Assembly: GCA_002286715.1 (NCBI GenBank) | Contig: NSJX01000002.1 | Coordinates: 1,288,396 to 1,352,395 of the forward strand | DNA length: 64,000 nucleotides | Direction of reading: 5' to 3' | From: Dentipellis sp. KUC8613 | Lineage: Eukaryota > Basidiomycota > Agaricomycetes > Russulales > Hericiaceae | Part shown: positions 12,216 through 24,100 of the stretch, in pieces | Layout of the letters: each line of letters opens with the position of its first letter | How positions within the stretch are numbered: the stretch's first letter is position 1 | Translations under genes and position numbers: made by a program | The notes under the pieces: model-generated | Told to the model about the DNA's origin: nothing | Seen by the model: the letters and a program-made list of their open reading frames with translations, nothing else | The model's database searches: none

Positions 12216-14254
12216 CTATGACTTGTGCGGTTTGTCTCCCTGCTTCCAGGCGACGAAGCCCCGCACGCATCTGCATACATCAGATCGCGGCGGTGGGGCG
12301 GGCCAACTATCATGGAACGACTTCTCGTGCGATTCTCCTAGGCGGTCGCGCCAGACACGCCAGTCTGGGGGATCGCCAGAGGGCTCGGCCCATTTGAGAG
12401 ACGACTGCACGAGGCCGCGCATGCCTATACGATCTGCCATGTCGCTGCAAACACCACAAAGTCAGGATACACGAAAACGCCTGAGGATTTCGGGCCAGCA
12501 TACCTCTCCCAGTTGAACCAGGTCAGGTCGAACTCGTCGCGCGTTGTGGTCTTTGTCGGCGGTTTCGGCTTGTTTTTAGCGTCGTTCTTGGCCTTACTGT
12601 CGCCTTTGGCCTTGATATCGCCTTTGACCTTGCCCTCCTCCTGGCTCTCCAGATTCTCTTTGCTATCGATCACTGACATCCCCGAGCCATAGAGCTGCTC
12701 GTATGCTTCCCAGATGTGTTCTTTACAGCCCTTCACCATTTCCACCATCCTAGCAAGATGCATCGGGCCCCACGACGATATGAAGTGTGCAGGGGCCTTT
12801 TGACTTGTGGGGCGAAGAGTAGCCGCACCATGCTCGTCCTTGACAGTGGCGTGTCGCAGGCGGCGGAATGGCATGGGATCTATCATCTGGCTGAAGCGGT
12901 GGCCGTCGTCGCTGAGGCGGCGAGATACGGGGCTTGGCAAGGTTGGGGATGGGGCGGCCACACTGGCTCCGGATGGTGGCATGAGCACATCTAGTGCCGG
13001 CATGGCACGGTATTCGGGGAATATAGTTGACAGGTATAGGGGTATCACAGAGGTCGGCTGAGAGGTAAGGAAGCGCGTACTTAACATCTCTTCCCAGGCG
13101 GCCTTGAGTTTCGAATGGTCCAGTGGGTCCTCAACTTGTTCGTAGTCTATAGGGCGCGGGGGGCTGTAATGGTATGAGTCCTGACTCTCCATATGATTCC
13201 TGGAGGAGCTTTCGGTTGAAGACAGCCCGAACAGGTCGGAGGAATACAGCGAGTGAGTGCGGATGGAGTCACGACCGCTGGTTTCCGTGGTATGAGTCGT
13301 CGAGGTATGAATAGTCGACGTGTGGGTAGTCGAAGTGTGGGTAGTCGGAGTCGGTAGCGGAGAGGATGCAAGTTCTGGCGATCCTCCTGGAAAAGTCAAA
13401 TCTTCTTCAATGATCTTTACCCGGCGCGTCAGCTGTGAGGAGTAATTTCTAAGGTAAAAGAAACCTACCTCCAGGATCCCACCCGGCGTGAGTACACGAT
13501 AAATCTCCTGTATTACAATATATCAAGGGCTGAGGGACATTCGCAAGGGCACCAACCTCAAGCAGATCTTGCCACTGAGCCCGTCTCGTAAGTCATAGTC
13601 ATATGCACGTTGAGAACATATCTCACCTTATCTTCAGGAATGCCAAGCGCACCGTACGCTAACCTCACGAGTTCGAACGAGCAGTCAGGGAACTCCAGAG
13701 GCTTGAGGCTGTAACGATCACATGACGGGAATCAGAGTGACGCGCCGATTCTTGTGCAGGAAGACAGCTTACAAGTCGCCAAAGATAAATCTCACTCGCC
13801 CAGTGAGATGCCGCGCCGTGGATAAACGCCCCAGCTTTGGCTGCACGGCCACGATGTCCAGTCCGGTAACAATACTTTGCTGGAACGGGAATGAGAAGGG
13901 ACTCGGGGATGAACACATAGAAGACACGCACCGGCCACTTGCGAGCTGCCTCAACAGCCCAGTAGCCGCAACCACAGCCAAGGTCAAGGATTCGAGCCGG
14001 GGGGGTATCAAATTGGTGCATGGTCAGACCGCTCGAGAGACGAGTCATGAAGATAAGGTCCCATGCGCAGCTGTAGAGAACGCGTGAGCAGGTGGACACG
14101 CATACGGGCAATGAACGTACAAGTCCATGAACTCATGCGACTGAGTCAAGGGATATCTAAACGGTGGCCGTCCGTGCTTGCCGTCGGCGCCGCTATGAAC
14201 GACGCTGACCCTGTCGACATCGTCGAGGGTGGTGGAGTCGTCGAGAGTATTCAT
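12216..14254 (-). CDS. Class I SAM-dependent methyltransferase with low-complexity insert
   Basis: Eight exons on the minus strand: 14254-14121, 14070-13932, 13879-13773, 13708-13627, 13574-13557 (18 nt), 13507-13469, 13432-12504 and 12444-12216, giving 558 aa. Motif I is ILDLGCGCGYWAVEAARKW, motif II VTGLDIVAVQPKL, acidic loop RVRFIFGDLKPLEFPDCSF, and post-I motif WQDLLEEIYRVLTPGGILE. After the Rossmann core there is a long insert containing four copies of a 15-bp Thr/His repeat, Pro/Ser stretches and a Lys-rich run, then a C-terminal segment with DLTWFNWER. This resembles the UMTA-like methyltransferases of basidiomycetes. Substrate unknown. Divergent from NDUFB8, 285 bp away. Confidence 0.85.
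13290..13349. repeat. 15-bp minisatellite inside methyltransferase coding exon
   Basis: Four adjacent 15-bp units start at 13290, 13305, 13320 and 13335; the last two differ at one position (GTGTGGGTAGTCGAA/GA). On the coding strand each unit encodes five residues of a Thr/His/Ser tract (HTSTT-type), so unit changes keep the frame. Confidence 0.85.
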
Positions 14255-14539
14255 AGCAGGCAAGAAACGCGTGCGACGCGTGAAAAGAAAGAAGAGAGGG
14301 AAGGGTAAGGACGGTCAGGTAAAGGGAGGGACGTTCAATTCAAGGACACATGACAGTACTTAGGAGACGGAGAACGCGACTTGTCGGCCTGCTTCAAAGC
14401 TGCAGCCTGGAAAAACCCTCTTCAGGTCACGCCGCTTCGATTTCTTCTCTCTCTCAATTTATCTCCGGCCCGTTCTGTCCGGGGTCCTGCCGCCGTCACG
14501 CTCAATTCCCGCCCCTCCCGACTCGTCACGTTCTCCATC

Positions 14540-15107
14540 ATGTCCGCCCTCCAGCGCGCTGCCCGCGCCCCCCTCGCCGCAAGGCAGCTCGCTCTCAGAG
14601 CATACTCTACTCCCGCCACCCTCCGCAAGGTCGAGCGCGACCCCCAGCTCGATGGCTACCCCCAGCTTCCCGATGTCTCCAGGCAAACGCTGCCCCCAAA
14701 GAACAACTGGTGGGATTGGCAGATGAGGCGCAACTTCAACGACACCGTGCGCTTTTTTCTTGCTCTATCTGGCGTGGTCTGACCACTTATCGCGCAGATG
14801 CACGAGCAAGAAGAGCTCTACTCCATGTGGGGTCCTGATATTCCGCACGTCAAGCCCAGCGTGGCACTCCGTCACTTCTCCATCGCCGTGCTTGGCTTTG
14901 TGAGCTTTGGCTTCCTCTGCAAATACGCACTCGTCCCAGAGAGGCCGGCTGTCGCCCGCGACTACCCCTTTGATGGCCTGGTCAAGGAACTCGGCGGTCT
15001 TGAGGAGAACAAGGTCAGTACCACCTTTGGACTCCCCTTCCGGTCCTTCTGACACAGTTTCATCGCGCCAGTCACGGGTGGTAGCTTCCTTAGAAGATGA
15101 CGAGTGA
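14540..15107 (+). CDS. NDUFB8: NADH:ubiquinone oxidoreductase subunit NDUFB8 (complex I)
   Basis: Accessory membrane-arm subunit of mitochondrial complex I. Three exons: 14540-14746, 14798-15013 and 15072-15107, giving 152 aa. An Arg/Ala-rich presequence (MSALQRAARAPLAARQLALR) precedes the mature part with YPQLPDVSRQTLPPKNNWWD and HEQEELYSMWGPDIP, the fungal NDUFB8 signature, then one membrane helix FSIAVLGFVSFGFLCKYAL. For the last exon I chose the acceptor before 15072 because it gives the acidic tail SRVVASLEDDE; the alternative acceptor at 15057 would end after eight unrelated residues. Confidence 0.9.
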
Positions 15108-15609
15108 TCTGTATATCTGCACCCTGTTTCTGATACTGCTTTGTCTCTCGCTTATTGCATGGGGTCCCGCCCAACCCTGCCTCGTCGGGCCGTGTCGGAA
15201 TCCGTGAGCCGTGCACGGTTTTGGTCTTTTGATACGCCTCCGGGCTAGTTCGCCTCTCAAAAGTACGGCATACTATGGAAGCCAATCAGTCTAGACGGCC
15301 ACCCGGTCTGCAGTTTTGCAGAACACCAAAGAACAACCCTCCGTAAGTGCTAGTAACGCATGCTCGAATCGGAGATCCACATCGGCCATGAGAGGCCTCG
15401 GACTGGGCCCGGCGGCAGGTTGCAGCCCCGTCCCAAGAACTCGGTACCTCCCTCTATTAACCGGTTTCAAAGGGATTCGCAATTTGCCACCACTGACGCT
15501 CATATGAAAGCGCACGCATGCGCTCGCAATCTCTCAAGTGCCTGGTTGCGCTAGTCAAGGTAAGACCTAACCTGATGGGTCTAGCAACAATGAGACGTCC
15601 TATCGTCCC

Positions 15610-16014
15610 GGCCCAGGACCCCCGACGACCCCCCCAGAGGTATGCGCGGCCAAAAAGGCAAAGTACCGAACGAAATTTGGCCTCCAAAATTCCCGTTTGT
15701 TACCGCATCCGGTGACAAACCTTCGCTTTGGGCCGATTGTTACCGCATTCTGAGCATACATGTGAGAGAAAATTTCCCAATTTGGACGCATATATGATCA
15801 AAAAAATTCGGCTGCCGCCGCCCGCCGCAGATGGTCACCGAACGGCGATACTTACCTCCCCGCGATCCCAGATGTTACCGCCAAAAAAACATAGATTCGG
15901 GTCCAAAATCGGCCTTTTGTTACCGCGAAAAATACAAAGCTCCGGCGCAGAGCGCCGTTTGTCACCGTACCGCGCGCGTACCTATGGGTGGATCGTCGGG
16001 GGTCCTCCCGGCCC
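15610..16014. mobile_element. Putative MITE-like element with about 40-bp terminal inverted repeats
   Basis: The left arm (15610-15650) and the reverse complement of the right arm (15970-16014) align over about 40 bp. They share an exact 14-base core, AGGACCCCCGACGA (15615-15628 and 15993-16006 inverted), followed by similar A(G/T)AGGTA(T/C)GCGCG ends. The 400-bp interior has no open frame of note, so it would be non-autonomous. I could not identify a clean target-site duplication or superfamily, and both termini are blurred by CCGGCC tracts. Confidence 0.55.
15681..15968. repeat. Dispersed TGTTACCGC repeats inside the element
   Basis: TTGTTACCGC or TGTTACCGC occurs at 15697, 15737, 15873 and 15917, with a variant TTTGTCACCG near 15957. 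Two copies sit in the same longer context: CCAAAATTCCC then GTTTGTTACCGC, and CCAAAATCGGCC then TTTTGTTACCGC. This suggests internal sub-repeats of the element. Confidence 0.6.
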
Positions 16015-16270
16015 CTTTTCATATCGCGTTACGGACCCTGACGAGGACGAGCCGAGAGAATACACCAAATATGATAAAGCTACAAGATTATTACAGCCGT
16101 ACGGTAGAACCCCACCCTGCGTCCCACGAGTGCGTTAGAAAGGACTGTGCACTTGCACGCGCCATGGCCCATGAGAAATTTAATAATGTCACACAACGAT
16201 GAAGATCGCACCCCGCCGTAAACCTCGGCAAAGTCACCGCTCATGAAGATCGAGCCAGCGGAACCCCAGA

Positions 16271-19200
16271 CTATCCGGATCCAGTATGTTCGACTCCGTT
16301 TCTGGGACTTCCTGCATCCCCATTCCCGTCCTCCGCGACCCCACCAGTGCCGGCGTCGGCAACGCCCCGCGCACCTCTGTACGCAGGCCGCGGGCGGGGG
16401 CGCAGCTTCGGCTTCGGCTGGGTTTGCGGCGCCGCGCTGGCATCTCGCGACGTGGTGCCGGACGCAGACTGTCCGGCACCACCATCGCGGTCGACGAAGT
16501 CGTCATCCGAGGAGTCCGCGCTCTCAGTCTCGGACGCGTCTCCCCTTTTGCGCTTTCGTGACTGCCCAGAGCCAGAGGCACCCCCGGCGCCACGGCCTCT
16601 GCCCCTACCGCGTCCGCGTCCTGCTCCACGACCTCGGCCCCTCGTTGTTCCCGACTTCTTGGCAGTGGAGGTCGCCGTCTTCTTCCCTTTCGCCTTCGCC
16701 TTGCTCGATGTGGAGCTTTCCTGATACTCGTCTTCTGAACCGGACGAGACGTCATCGGGATGCGGGGATGCAGACGTGCTCTTCCTCTGCTGTTTTCGGA
16801 AGTCGCTGACGACCTGCTGCAGCCGCTTGCTCGCATATGCCTGGCGCTTCCGCGGGGCATAAGTGCTGCTACCGCCCGCCGCGACGTCGAAGTACTCATT
16901 GAGGTTGCCTTGTTTGTTGAGAGCTTGCGCCTGGATATGTCGTATGAGCACGATCTCTCGGCAACCAGGCTCGGCTCGGTGCGTACCTGGTTTCGCTTGT
17001 TCATCTTCTGGATGATGGGCAGAAGCAGTTCTTCGACCTTCGACGTGCTCCATCCCAGCTCTTCCAGGAATAGGCTGAGAACCGCAATATCGTCAGAACA
17101 TGGTGTGGGGTAGGTACGGCAACAAGTGCGTAGTGGCGCAGGCTCACTTTCGCAGACCATCGAGGTCGGGAAGCCCCCATTTGAAGGGCTCTTCCGACTC
17201 GTCTACGGTTGGGTGATAGTATGCGTCGCGCTGTTCGAAGTGTATTGAGCCTTTCGTCAGGGTCGAGCTTTCCGATTAGATACTTACGACGGCAGGGTTC
17301 GGCCAATCCGCAGGTAGATATAGATCCTTGAATTTCTTCTTCTGCATGTCTCTGCTTAGCGTAGTCGCATGGATGGAAAACGGGAAAACTCACAAATCGT
17401 TGCCGAAATTTGCTCTTGTTGTCCTCTGGCCTATCGCGCCCAGATTGAACCTTCTGCCACCAGTCCTGAAACTTATGCAACCCATCGTGTCCAGGGAATT
17501 CTTTCAGAAGCTCCATTGCTACAACCGGCCCTACGCCAGGGAGGCCTTCCACGTAGTCGCTGCCGAGGAGATACGCAAGCTGGATGAGCTTATCTTGCTC
17601 CAGGCCTAACTCACGGGACAGGTCCGAGAGGAGGAAGCACTCCACCGTCTTCGACTGATTGAACATATTCTTGAACACCCGCAGGCCGCCAAAGAGGAAC
17701 ACATCCGAATCGTCGGTGATAATGCCTTCGACCAGCCCCAGCTTCACCAGCGCCGCGCACTGGGCTTCGGCTTCCATAGGCGCGGTGATATATGGGATAC
17801 CGAACAGGCGCAGCATAACCTGCAGAAGAGGGCGAATCCATCAGTTCCGTTATCCATCGCGACGCGACATTGCTGGCAGTGGCACGAACCATGATCTGCG
17901 AAATCATATGCTGCGTGATATCCTCCGAGTCGCGCATCGCGGCCTTCTTCTGCTGGTTGAGTGCCTTGATCTCGTCGTCAATCTCCCGGCGCATCGCGTC
18001 GAGGTCCTTGCCCTTGACCTGCGACATGAACCGCGCGAACTCGCCCTCCTCCGCGTGCGTGTCCATCTCCTGCGCCGCGTCCCATTCTTCTTCGGCGGCG
18101 TGGGGCTTGAGCTGCGCTTGCTGGCCGTCTGCCCGCGTCGAAGGCCCTGCCTCGGGTGATGGCGACCTTGACCATCCGGAGAGAGCGTCACCGTCAGAGT
18201 CGGAGAGCACATCGACCGGAGCAGGTCGTGCAACTGATGACGGCGGCTGCACCGATGGATCAATACGCCGGCTGCGAGAACCACTGGATGCGGGGGAATT
18301 TCCCATAGCGACGGGCGTGTCCTGAACTGGCTCTGTGACGTACGATTCTAACTCCAGGTCGGGCGAGAACCCGCGCGCCGGCGCTGGAGTACTGAGAGCC
18401 GCTGTTTGCCTTTCCAGCTGAGGGGCCTGGTGCAGCTTGGCGTCTCTCAGAGGTTCGGAGATGACCCGCGGAGGTTGTGTCAGCGTTGGTAGTTCTTCAG
18501 GAACGACGACCTCTTCCATGTCGTCCTCGGAGTCGCTGATGGTCATGACTTCGGGACGACGACGCTCAACGGCTGGAGTCTTCGTCGGCGTCGTCGACTG
18601 CGCCGGTAACGGAGGGGGAACCTTTGCCAGAGGTGTTACCGGAACCTCTTCCATGTCCTCATCGGACTCGGACACTTGTATCGCTGTAGATACTAAACGC
18701 GTAGGCTGGCCCAGAAGACCTCCAGTGGGTCTCCCAAACATGGGGGATTGTGGCGAATATTGGGTCGGGTGTCTCGACATGGAAAGTCCCTTGGGGGTAG
18801 GTCCGGCGTTCGCGATTGCGAGCGCAGTCTCGAGACGTCCAGCAGGCATATAGAGGTCATCTCCGTCAGAAGACTCAGCAACACGCTCTTCCACAAGCTC
18901 GACGCTCGCCGACGAGGAGGTACTTGCTGTGGATGGTCGACCAGCAATATTCATCCGGGATGCCTCTAGGGCACGCCGCAAAGCGGCGTCTTCCTCGTCT
19001 TCGAGGGATGCCTGCATTGCAAGAGCCAGCTCGGGATCGTCTTGTTCATCGTCTACTGGCTGGGGAGCGCGGGGTACACCGTCCTCTTCTAGTTCAAACA
19101 AAGGCTGGGTTTTCGGTTTCTTCTTGGGATGCGACGTCTTCCGCGGACCAAGACGTTTGGGCGTGTGTCGCTTCGCAATCCCTGCGAGCGCCATGCCTCG

Positions 19201-20587
19201 GCGGAATTCTCGTAGATCAGGATCAACGTCAGCAGGTTTGGGGCTATATTCGCAGGGATTCTAGTCAGATGGGGTCCCTCAGGAGATTACGTCGAGGAAA
19301 CGTACATGGCGACCTCCTCCATTTCCATATCATCGTCCTCGTCGTCAATCGCAACCTTGTGTTCTTCCTCGTGATCGATTTGTATTGGCTTCGCTTGCGT
19401 GCCTTCATCTCGGATACCAAGTACCCATCCGCCCTCAGCCCCTTCGTTTTTGATGAGGACGTACTCTCTGTTCCTCTCGCTCGCGATACGGACAGGAATA
19501 GATACGTGCGCTTGACCGATGGTGTCATTCGTAATGAGCAACTGCTGTGTGAGGGTGTTTCTCTGTCGAAGATTCTTGATCTGCTCTTTCGAGAAATCAA
19601 GCGGGGTTTGTGAATTCTTGAGCATGTTCTGGAGACGCTTGTACGACGTCTGCCGAGACTTCAAGCGCAGGTCGCCGATGATTTCATATTGGACCTCAGT
19701 GGGAAGCTCACGAAATGCGGGAGACGTGACATCGAAGTCCTCCGGGCGCATTTCCTCAATGAAGTTGCGTAGCTCCTCCTCAGTAGCAAGACGAGGATCT
19801 GGGACTCTGGTACTGGTAGCTTTCGCTACTCTCTCTTCAAGGTTGACTTCCGGGAGGCGGTATGGATCATGGTCGTGCCATCGGTTCTTCTTCGACGATG
19901 AACCAGGCGAGGGCCCATTTGCAGAGTCTTTCCCAGCTTTCCTGGCAGGCGTCTTTGGGGCGTTGGAGTCGAGGTCCTCCAGATAAACAGTGTTTTCGTC
20001 AATCGTTACAGGACCGGCAGGCGCCTTGCCCTTTCCCTTCGACTTCGCGCTCCTGAGACTCCGGAATGAGAACAAAACAGCAGTGTAGAAGAATGTGACG
20101 TACTGCTGCGCCTGCGCATGGTTAAGAGCTTCCCTCCTCATTTGTGCAGCCAAAAGCCGTTCAGCAACCTTCGCATGGTTGGCAGCAGCGCCGCTCTTTT
20201 TCTTCTTCCGATCCGACTAATAAGAAAGCAACGTCAGTTCATTTTCAGGGGCGCATGATAACGAGTACACGCACGATAGTATTCCGCTTGAGAACAGGCG
20301 CCCCTCCATCGAACACAAAGACCGGCTTTATCCCGTAGAAGAGCAGCTTGCAGATACGTCGCAAGAAACCAAGGACGTGAGCATTGACCAGAGCGCGCCC
20401 TTCCTTGTCGCGCATCGTGGCCTGGAACTGATATATCCAGATACTAGAATCAATGGCCATGGTTTTTCCCTCCATGGTTTCCAGCCTGCAGAGTTGTTAG
20501 AACATCGACATAGTGAATAGAGGGTGCTACGTACGGGACTGGCCTGCCAACGGGCTTTAGGAGCTCCCATAACGACTTGACACCCAT
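16271..20587 (-). CDS. RAD2: XPG/Rad2 endonuclease of nucleotide excision repair
   Basis: Structure-specific nuclease making the 3' incision in nucleotide excision repair. Nine exons on the minus strand: 20587-20535, 20485-20275, 20216-19306, 19243-17890, 17819-17394, 17341-17288, 17230-17148, 17074-16987 and 16930-16271, giving 1279 aa. The N region begins MGVKSLWELLKPVGRPV and includes AIDSSIWIYQF and VFVFDGGAPVLKR. A long acidic spacer (about 100-840) separates it, as expected for Rad2/XPG rather than FEN1. The I region has metal ligands E859 and E861 in APMEAEAQCA and D879/D882 in TDDSDVFLFGG, then LLGSDYVEGLPGVGPVVA (helix-hairpin-helix) and DLYLPADWPNPAV. The C-terminal tail is unusual in carrying an Arg-Gly repeat run (GRGRGRGRGRGAGG, encoded about 16580-16650), which could bind nucleic acid. 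Confidence 0.95.
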
Positions 20588-21145
20588 ATTCTGGCTTCAA
20601 AGAGCTCGTGCTCGAAGGCAAGAAGGGTTCTAACATGGGTCTATGGTGTAGGCAATCAAGGAGCTTATGACAAGACTCGTCTTCAGTCTATTCTGACTCA
20701 GACGCGCCGCGTCGCGCGTCGCGTACTAATTATTGTGCATGTCGGCACCGCCCGCATACGCGTCAAGATGCATTGCATGCAGTGGTGATGTCGACGAGCA
20801 GCTCTGAGATAATTAATGTCATCTAAAACCTATCGATTGGCGAATGTGCACTACACTGTCCAGGTGTCCATATCGAAGGCAATGCGATCCATGCAAAAAC
20901 AGCAAACCGTCCGAACAAAGTGGTGGTAATCGAAGGTTATGGTGACATCACATCCGAGAGCATATTCTGGTATTAGAACGAGATAATCAAGCGGAGAACA
21001 AGATATAAATGAGTGATCCAAACCAGGAGTATGAGGAGGTAGCGAAACGAATGAAGAGTGCGTGAGGGAGCTTTTGTGAAAAAGAACAACGAATGCATGA
21101 TAAATGCTAAGATGCTGACCAGGTATAAATAAAAGAACTAAACAA
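20588..21145. other. Intergenic, RAD2 promoter and 3' flank of CAF120-like gene
   Basis: 558 bp with no convincing gene. The minus-strand frame at 20851-21234 overlaps the next gene's end in the wrong frame and is a shadow. Confidence 0.5.
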
Positions 21146-24100
21146 CTACTGAGGGGGCGGCCGCGGGCTGGCGTTGGCCGAGTTCCTCGGGACATCTTCA
21201 CCGGAGGCCGAAGGCTGAGCAGAAGGAGGACCATTGAAGTTGTTCTGGGCAGACAGACGACCTTGTCCAGAGAAGTCCGGGTTTCCAGCTTGCATTCCCG
21301 GGTCGAACTGAGACATCCTTGGATCGAAGCCCGCGCCGCCAGTCATCTGCATACCCATGGGGTTCATCCCGCCCATCATCCCGCCACCCATCATACCGCC
21401 GCCCGCCATACCGCCGCCCGTCATGTTCGGAGTAAGACCCCCACCGCCCATTGCCATAGGGTTCATCATCGGCTGCATGCCCATCATCGAGAAACGAGGG
21501 TCGAAACCACCCATGCTCGCGCCCGTCATCATAGGGTTCAACGGCGCAGGGCCGCCACCTTCACCACCGATTTGGGATCCTGCTTGCGAGTAAGTCATCA
21601 TAGCCTGCTGGTAGGCCTGAGCTGCCTGCTGCGCCGCAAACATCTGCTGAGGGTTGTAACCAGGCATCATACCCGGGTAGCCCATGTAACCGCCCGTCAT
21701 CATAGGGTTCATCCCCATCATCATCGGGTTCATCATCGGGTTGTAGCCAGGGAACTGAGGCATGCCGTATACGGAACCACCCTGCGCCATCTGGTCGAGC
21801 TGCTGACGTTGGTACTCGTCAAGCTTGCGCTGTCTCTCCTCAGCCAGACGTTTTTCGCGCTCTCGTTCAGTAAGCGTGGCACCTACGCCACCCTCGCGCT
21901 TGCGATCCCGCTCGTGCGCAGTGATGGCACCGAGAAGGCCGGTCTGGGGCGGGGGAGGTTTCGCCTGAACGTTGATCAGCGATGCACCAGTCTCCCTGGC
22001 GAGCTCCTCCTGCTTCTTTGCAGAGCGATCCTGCTTATCTTGAAGTCCGGCGGAGAGCAGACCGTGGGGAGTGAACGCCTTGGTCATAGTCTGAGATGGC
22101 GCCTCGATCTGAACGAAAGTGTCACGACCGTTCTCGGGAGGAGGAGCACCGGGCGTGTGTCCGGGATCGAGAACCTGACTCCACATGTTTTGGGCGCGAG
22201 CAGCAGCGTACTGTGCTGTCGGGGGAGCGTTGGGGTACTCGGACTGCGGACGTCCCGAAGGCGGACGCATAGGACCACCGGAAGAACTATCGTCGTACAC
22301 GGAACGAGGGTACTGGTCTGGCATCAGCCGACGCGGAACAGGGGCTTGCGGGTCTTCGTCGAATACTGCAAAAAAGTTTAACCAACGTCATAGAGAGCAG
22401 AGTGAGCAACGCACCTTGCGGCCTTTGGCCAGGTACCTGAGGAAGAGTACGCGGACCACGGAGCTGACCTTGAGCATACGAAGGATCGCCCATCTGTCCT
22501 CCAGGGGAGGGCCCACGATTGGGAGGGTACTGCTGGCGAGCCTGAGGATTTGCCTGCAGGTTACCGGGGCGATCCTCCATCCTCTTCGGTCGCTCCCCAT
22601 CTGAATCCACATCGTCGTCATCTTCCTCCTCTTCCTCTTCCTCTTCCTCACTACTGTCACCCCATGCTCCTGCACCCTTAGACTTCACCCTCGCTGCACC
22701 ATTCGCACGGCCAGGCTTGGTGACGGCAGCCTCATGGGCGGCTTGCTGTGCCTCTGCGTTCGCCTTGCGCTCCATCGCTTTCTTCGACGGGGCAAACGAT
22801 GACTTGTATTGCGAGGCCGCGTCGCTGACCGGCGAATGGGAGCCATCCGCGCTGGCGCCTTCGGGCTCGTTGATGACGGGCTGAGGCAGGGGTGCAGACT
22901 CCGCTGGCGGCGCCGGCTTCTGTTGGGGCTCCTCGTCCTGCTCAAGGAAGTTGAGCGCGGCCAACGCGTCGGCATTCGAGTCTTCGTGGCTCATGTTTGT
23001 CTCTTGGCGATGGTGGGAGTCGGGGGTGGAGTGTGCGGCACTGCGCGGTTCTGGAGAGTGGACAGAATTTGAGGCTGACACGACGCGCATGTTGCCCGGC
23101 GGAGCACGTGCGCCCGAGGGCCGACGGCCCATGCCGAAAGCGCCGGCGTGTGCCTCTGCGGTCGGACTGTAAGGGTTCGCCAAGACCGAACGCGGCGACT
23201 GCGGCGGGCTGCGGTGCGCGACGGGCGGCGCGCGCCCACCGGCCGGTCGGGGCGGGCTCGTGGGCGACTTCGTACGGAGAGGTGTTATCGTCGCTTGCGC
23301 GGGCGGATTCAACGGAACGGGGCTGTTCTCATTGCCCGAAGAGTCCTCTTCCTCATCGTCATCATCACCTGGCGACAAAGGCGGTGGAGGCTGCCGACGC
23401 GGTGCGAGAGGCTGCTTGGGCGTGTCTTCGTGGAATTGCTGCATATAGTACAATGCGCCGGCTTGTTTGTAAAGGTCATCATCCTCTTCACGTTCCTGGG
23501 GAGGTACGGCCGGCGGTTGTGAAAGCTTTGACGGCGTCGGCGGTAGTGAAGCGGTGATACTACGAGGAGTAGAAAGTGGCGGTGTGGTCGAGGTGCCCCT
23601 GGCGCGATCCATCTTTTCGGCAAAGGCCATGATGGATTCACCTGGTCCAGACTTCGGAGATTCGAGCATTGAGTGAGGAGATGTCAAGATGGAGAAACCA
23701 GGAGACGGTGTTCGAGGAGGTGCAATAACGACGGAGCTCGGTTCAGACGAAACCGTAGGCGTGAGAGGTGGCGCGATAGGTGGTGGAGATGGACCAAATG
23801 ATCGTGCACGAGATTCCGGAGACATTGGAAGCTGAACTTTCGCAGGATCGACCGAATGGGTATCGTCTGTCGAGGTCTTGCGTTTGCTGCCGAAACTCCC
23901 TGTGAACGACTGACCGAGCTTGGAACCCGACCTTGAACCTGGCTTGGATTCAGAAGACAGTCGGACCGAATCTTCGCTCGGTCTCCGGACAGGCGAAAGT
24001 GGAATGTCGTGGGCAAGCGAGGTCGGGCTCGTGTTCATGGGCTTATCGAGCATGGTAGCATCCTTGACGTTTGACTCCTCTGGGACCGTTGATGGCAAAG

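Larger units (their letters stand above)
15108..16270. other. Intergenic with repeat-derived element, no gene
   Basis: 1.16 kb with no splice-consistent coding frame. It contains an inverted-repeat element (about 15610-16014) and four copies of a TGTTACCGC motif, listed separately. Confidence 0.7.

Noticed and set aside
21263..22381. 372-codon plus-strand frame rich in His/Arg
   Set aside because: It is the antisense of the Met/Gly/Pro-rich tail of the CAF120-like gene, whose six exons splice in phase on the other strand. Its composition is explained by reversing Met and Pro codons.
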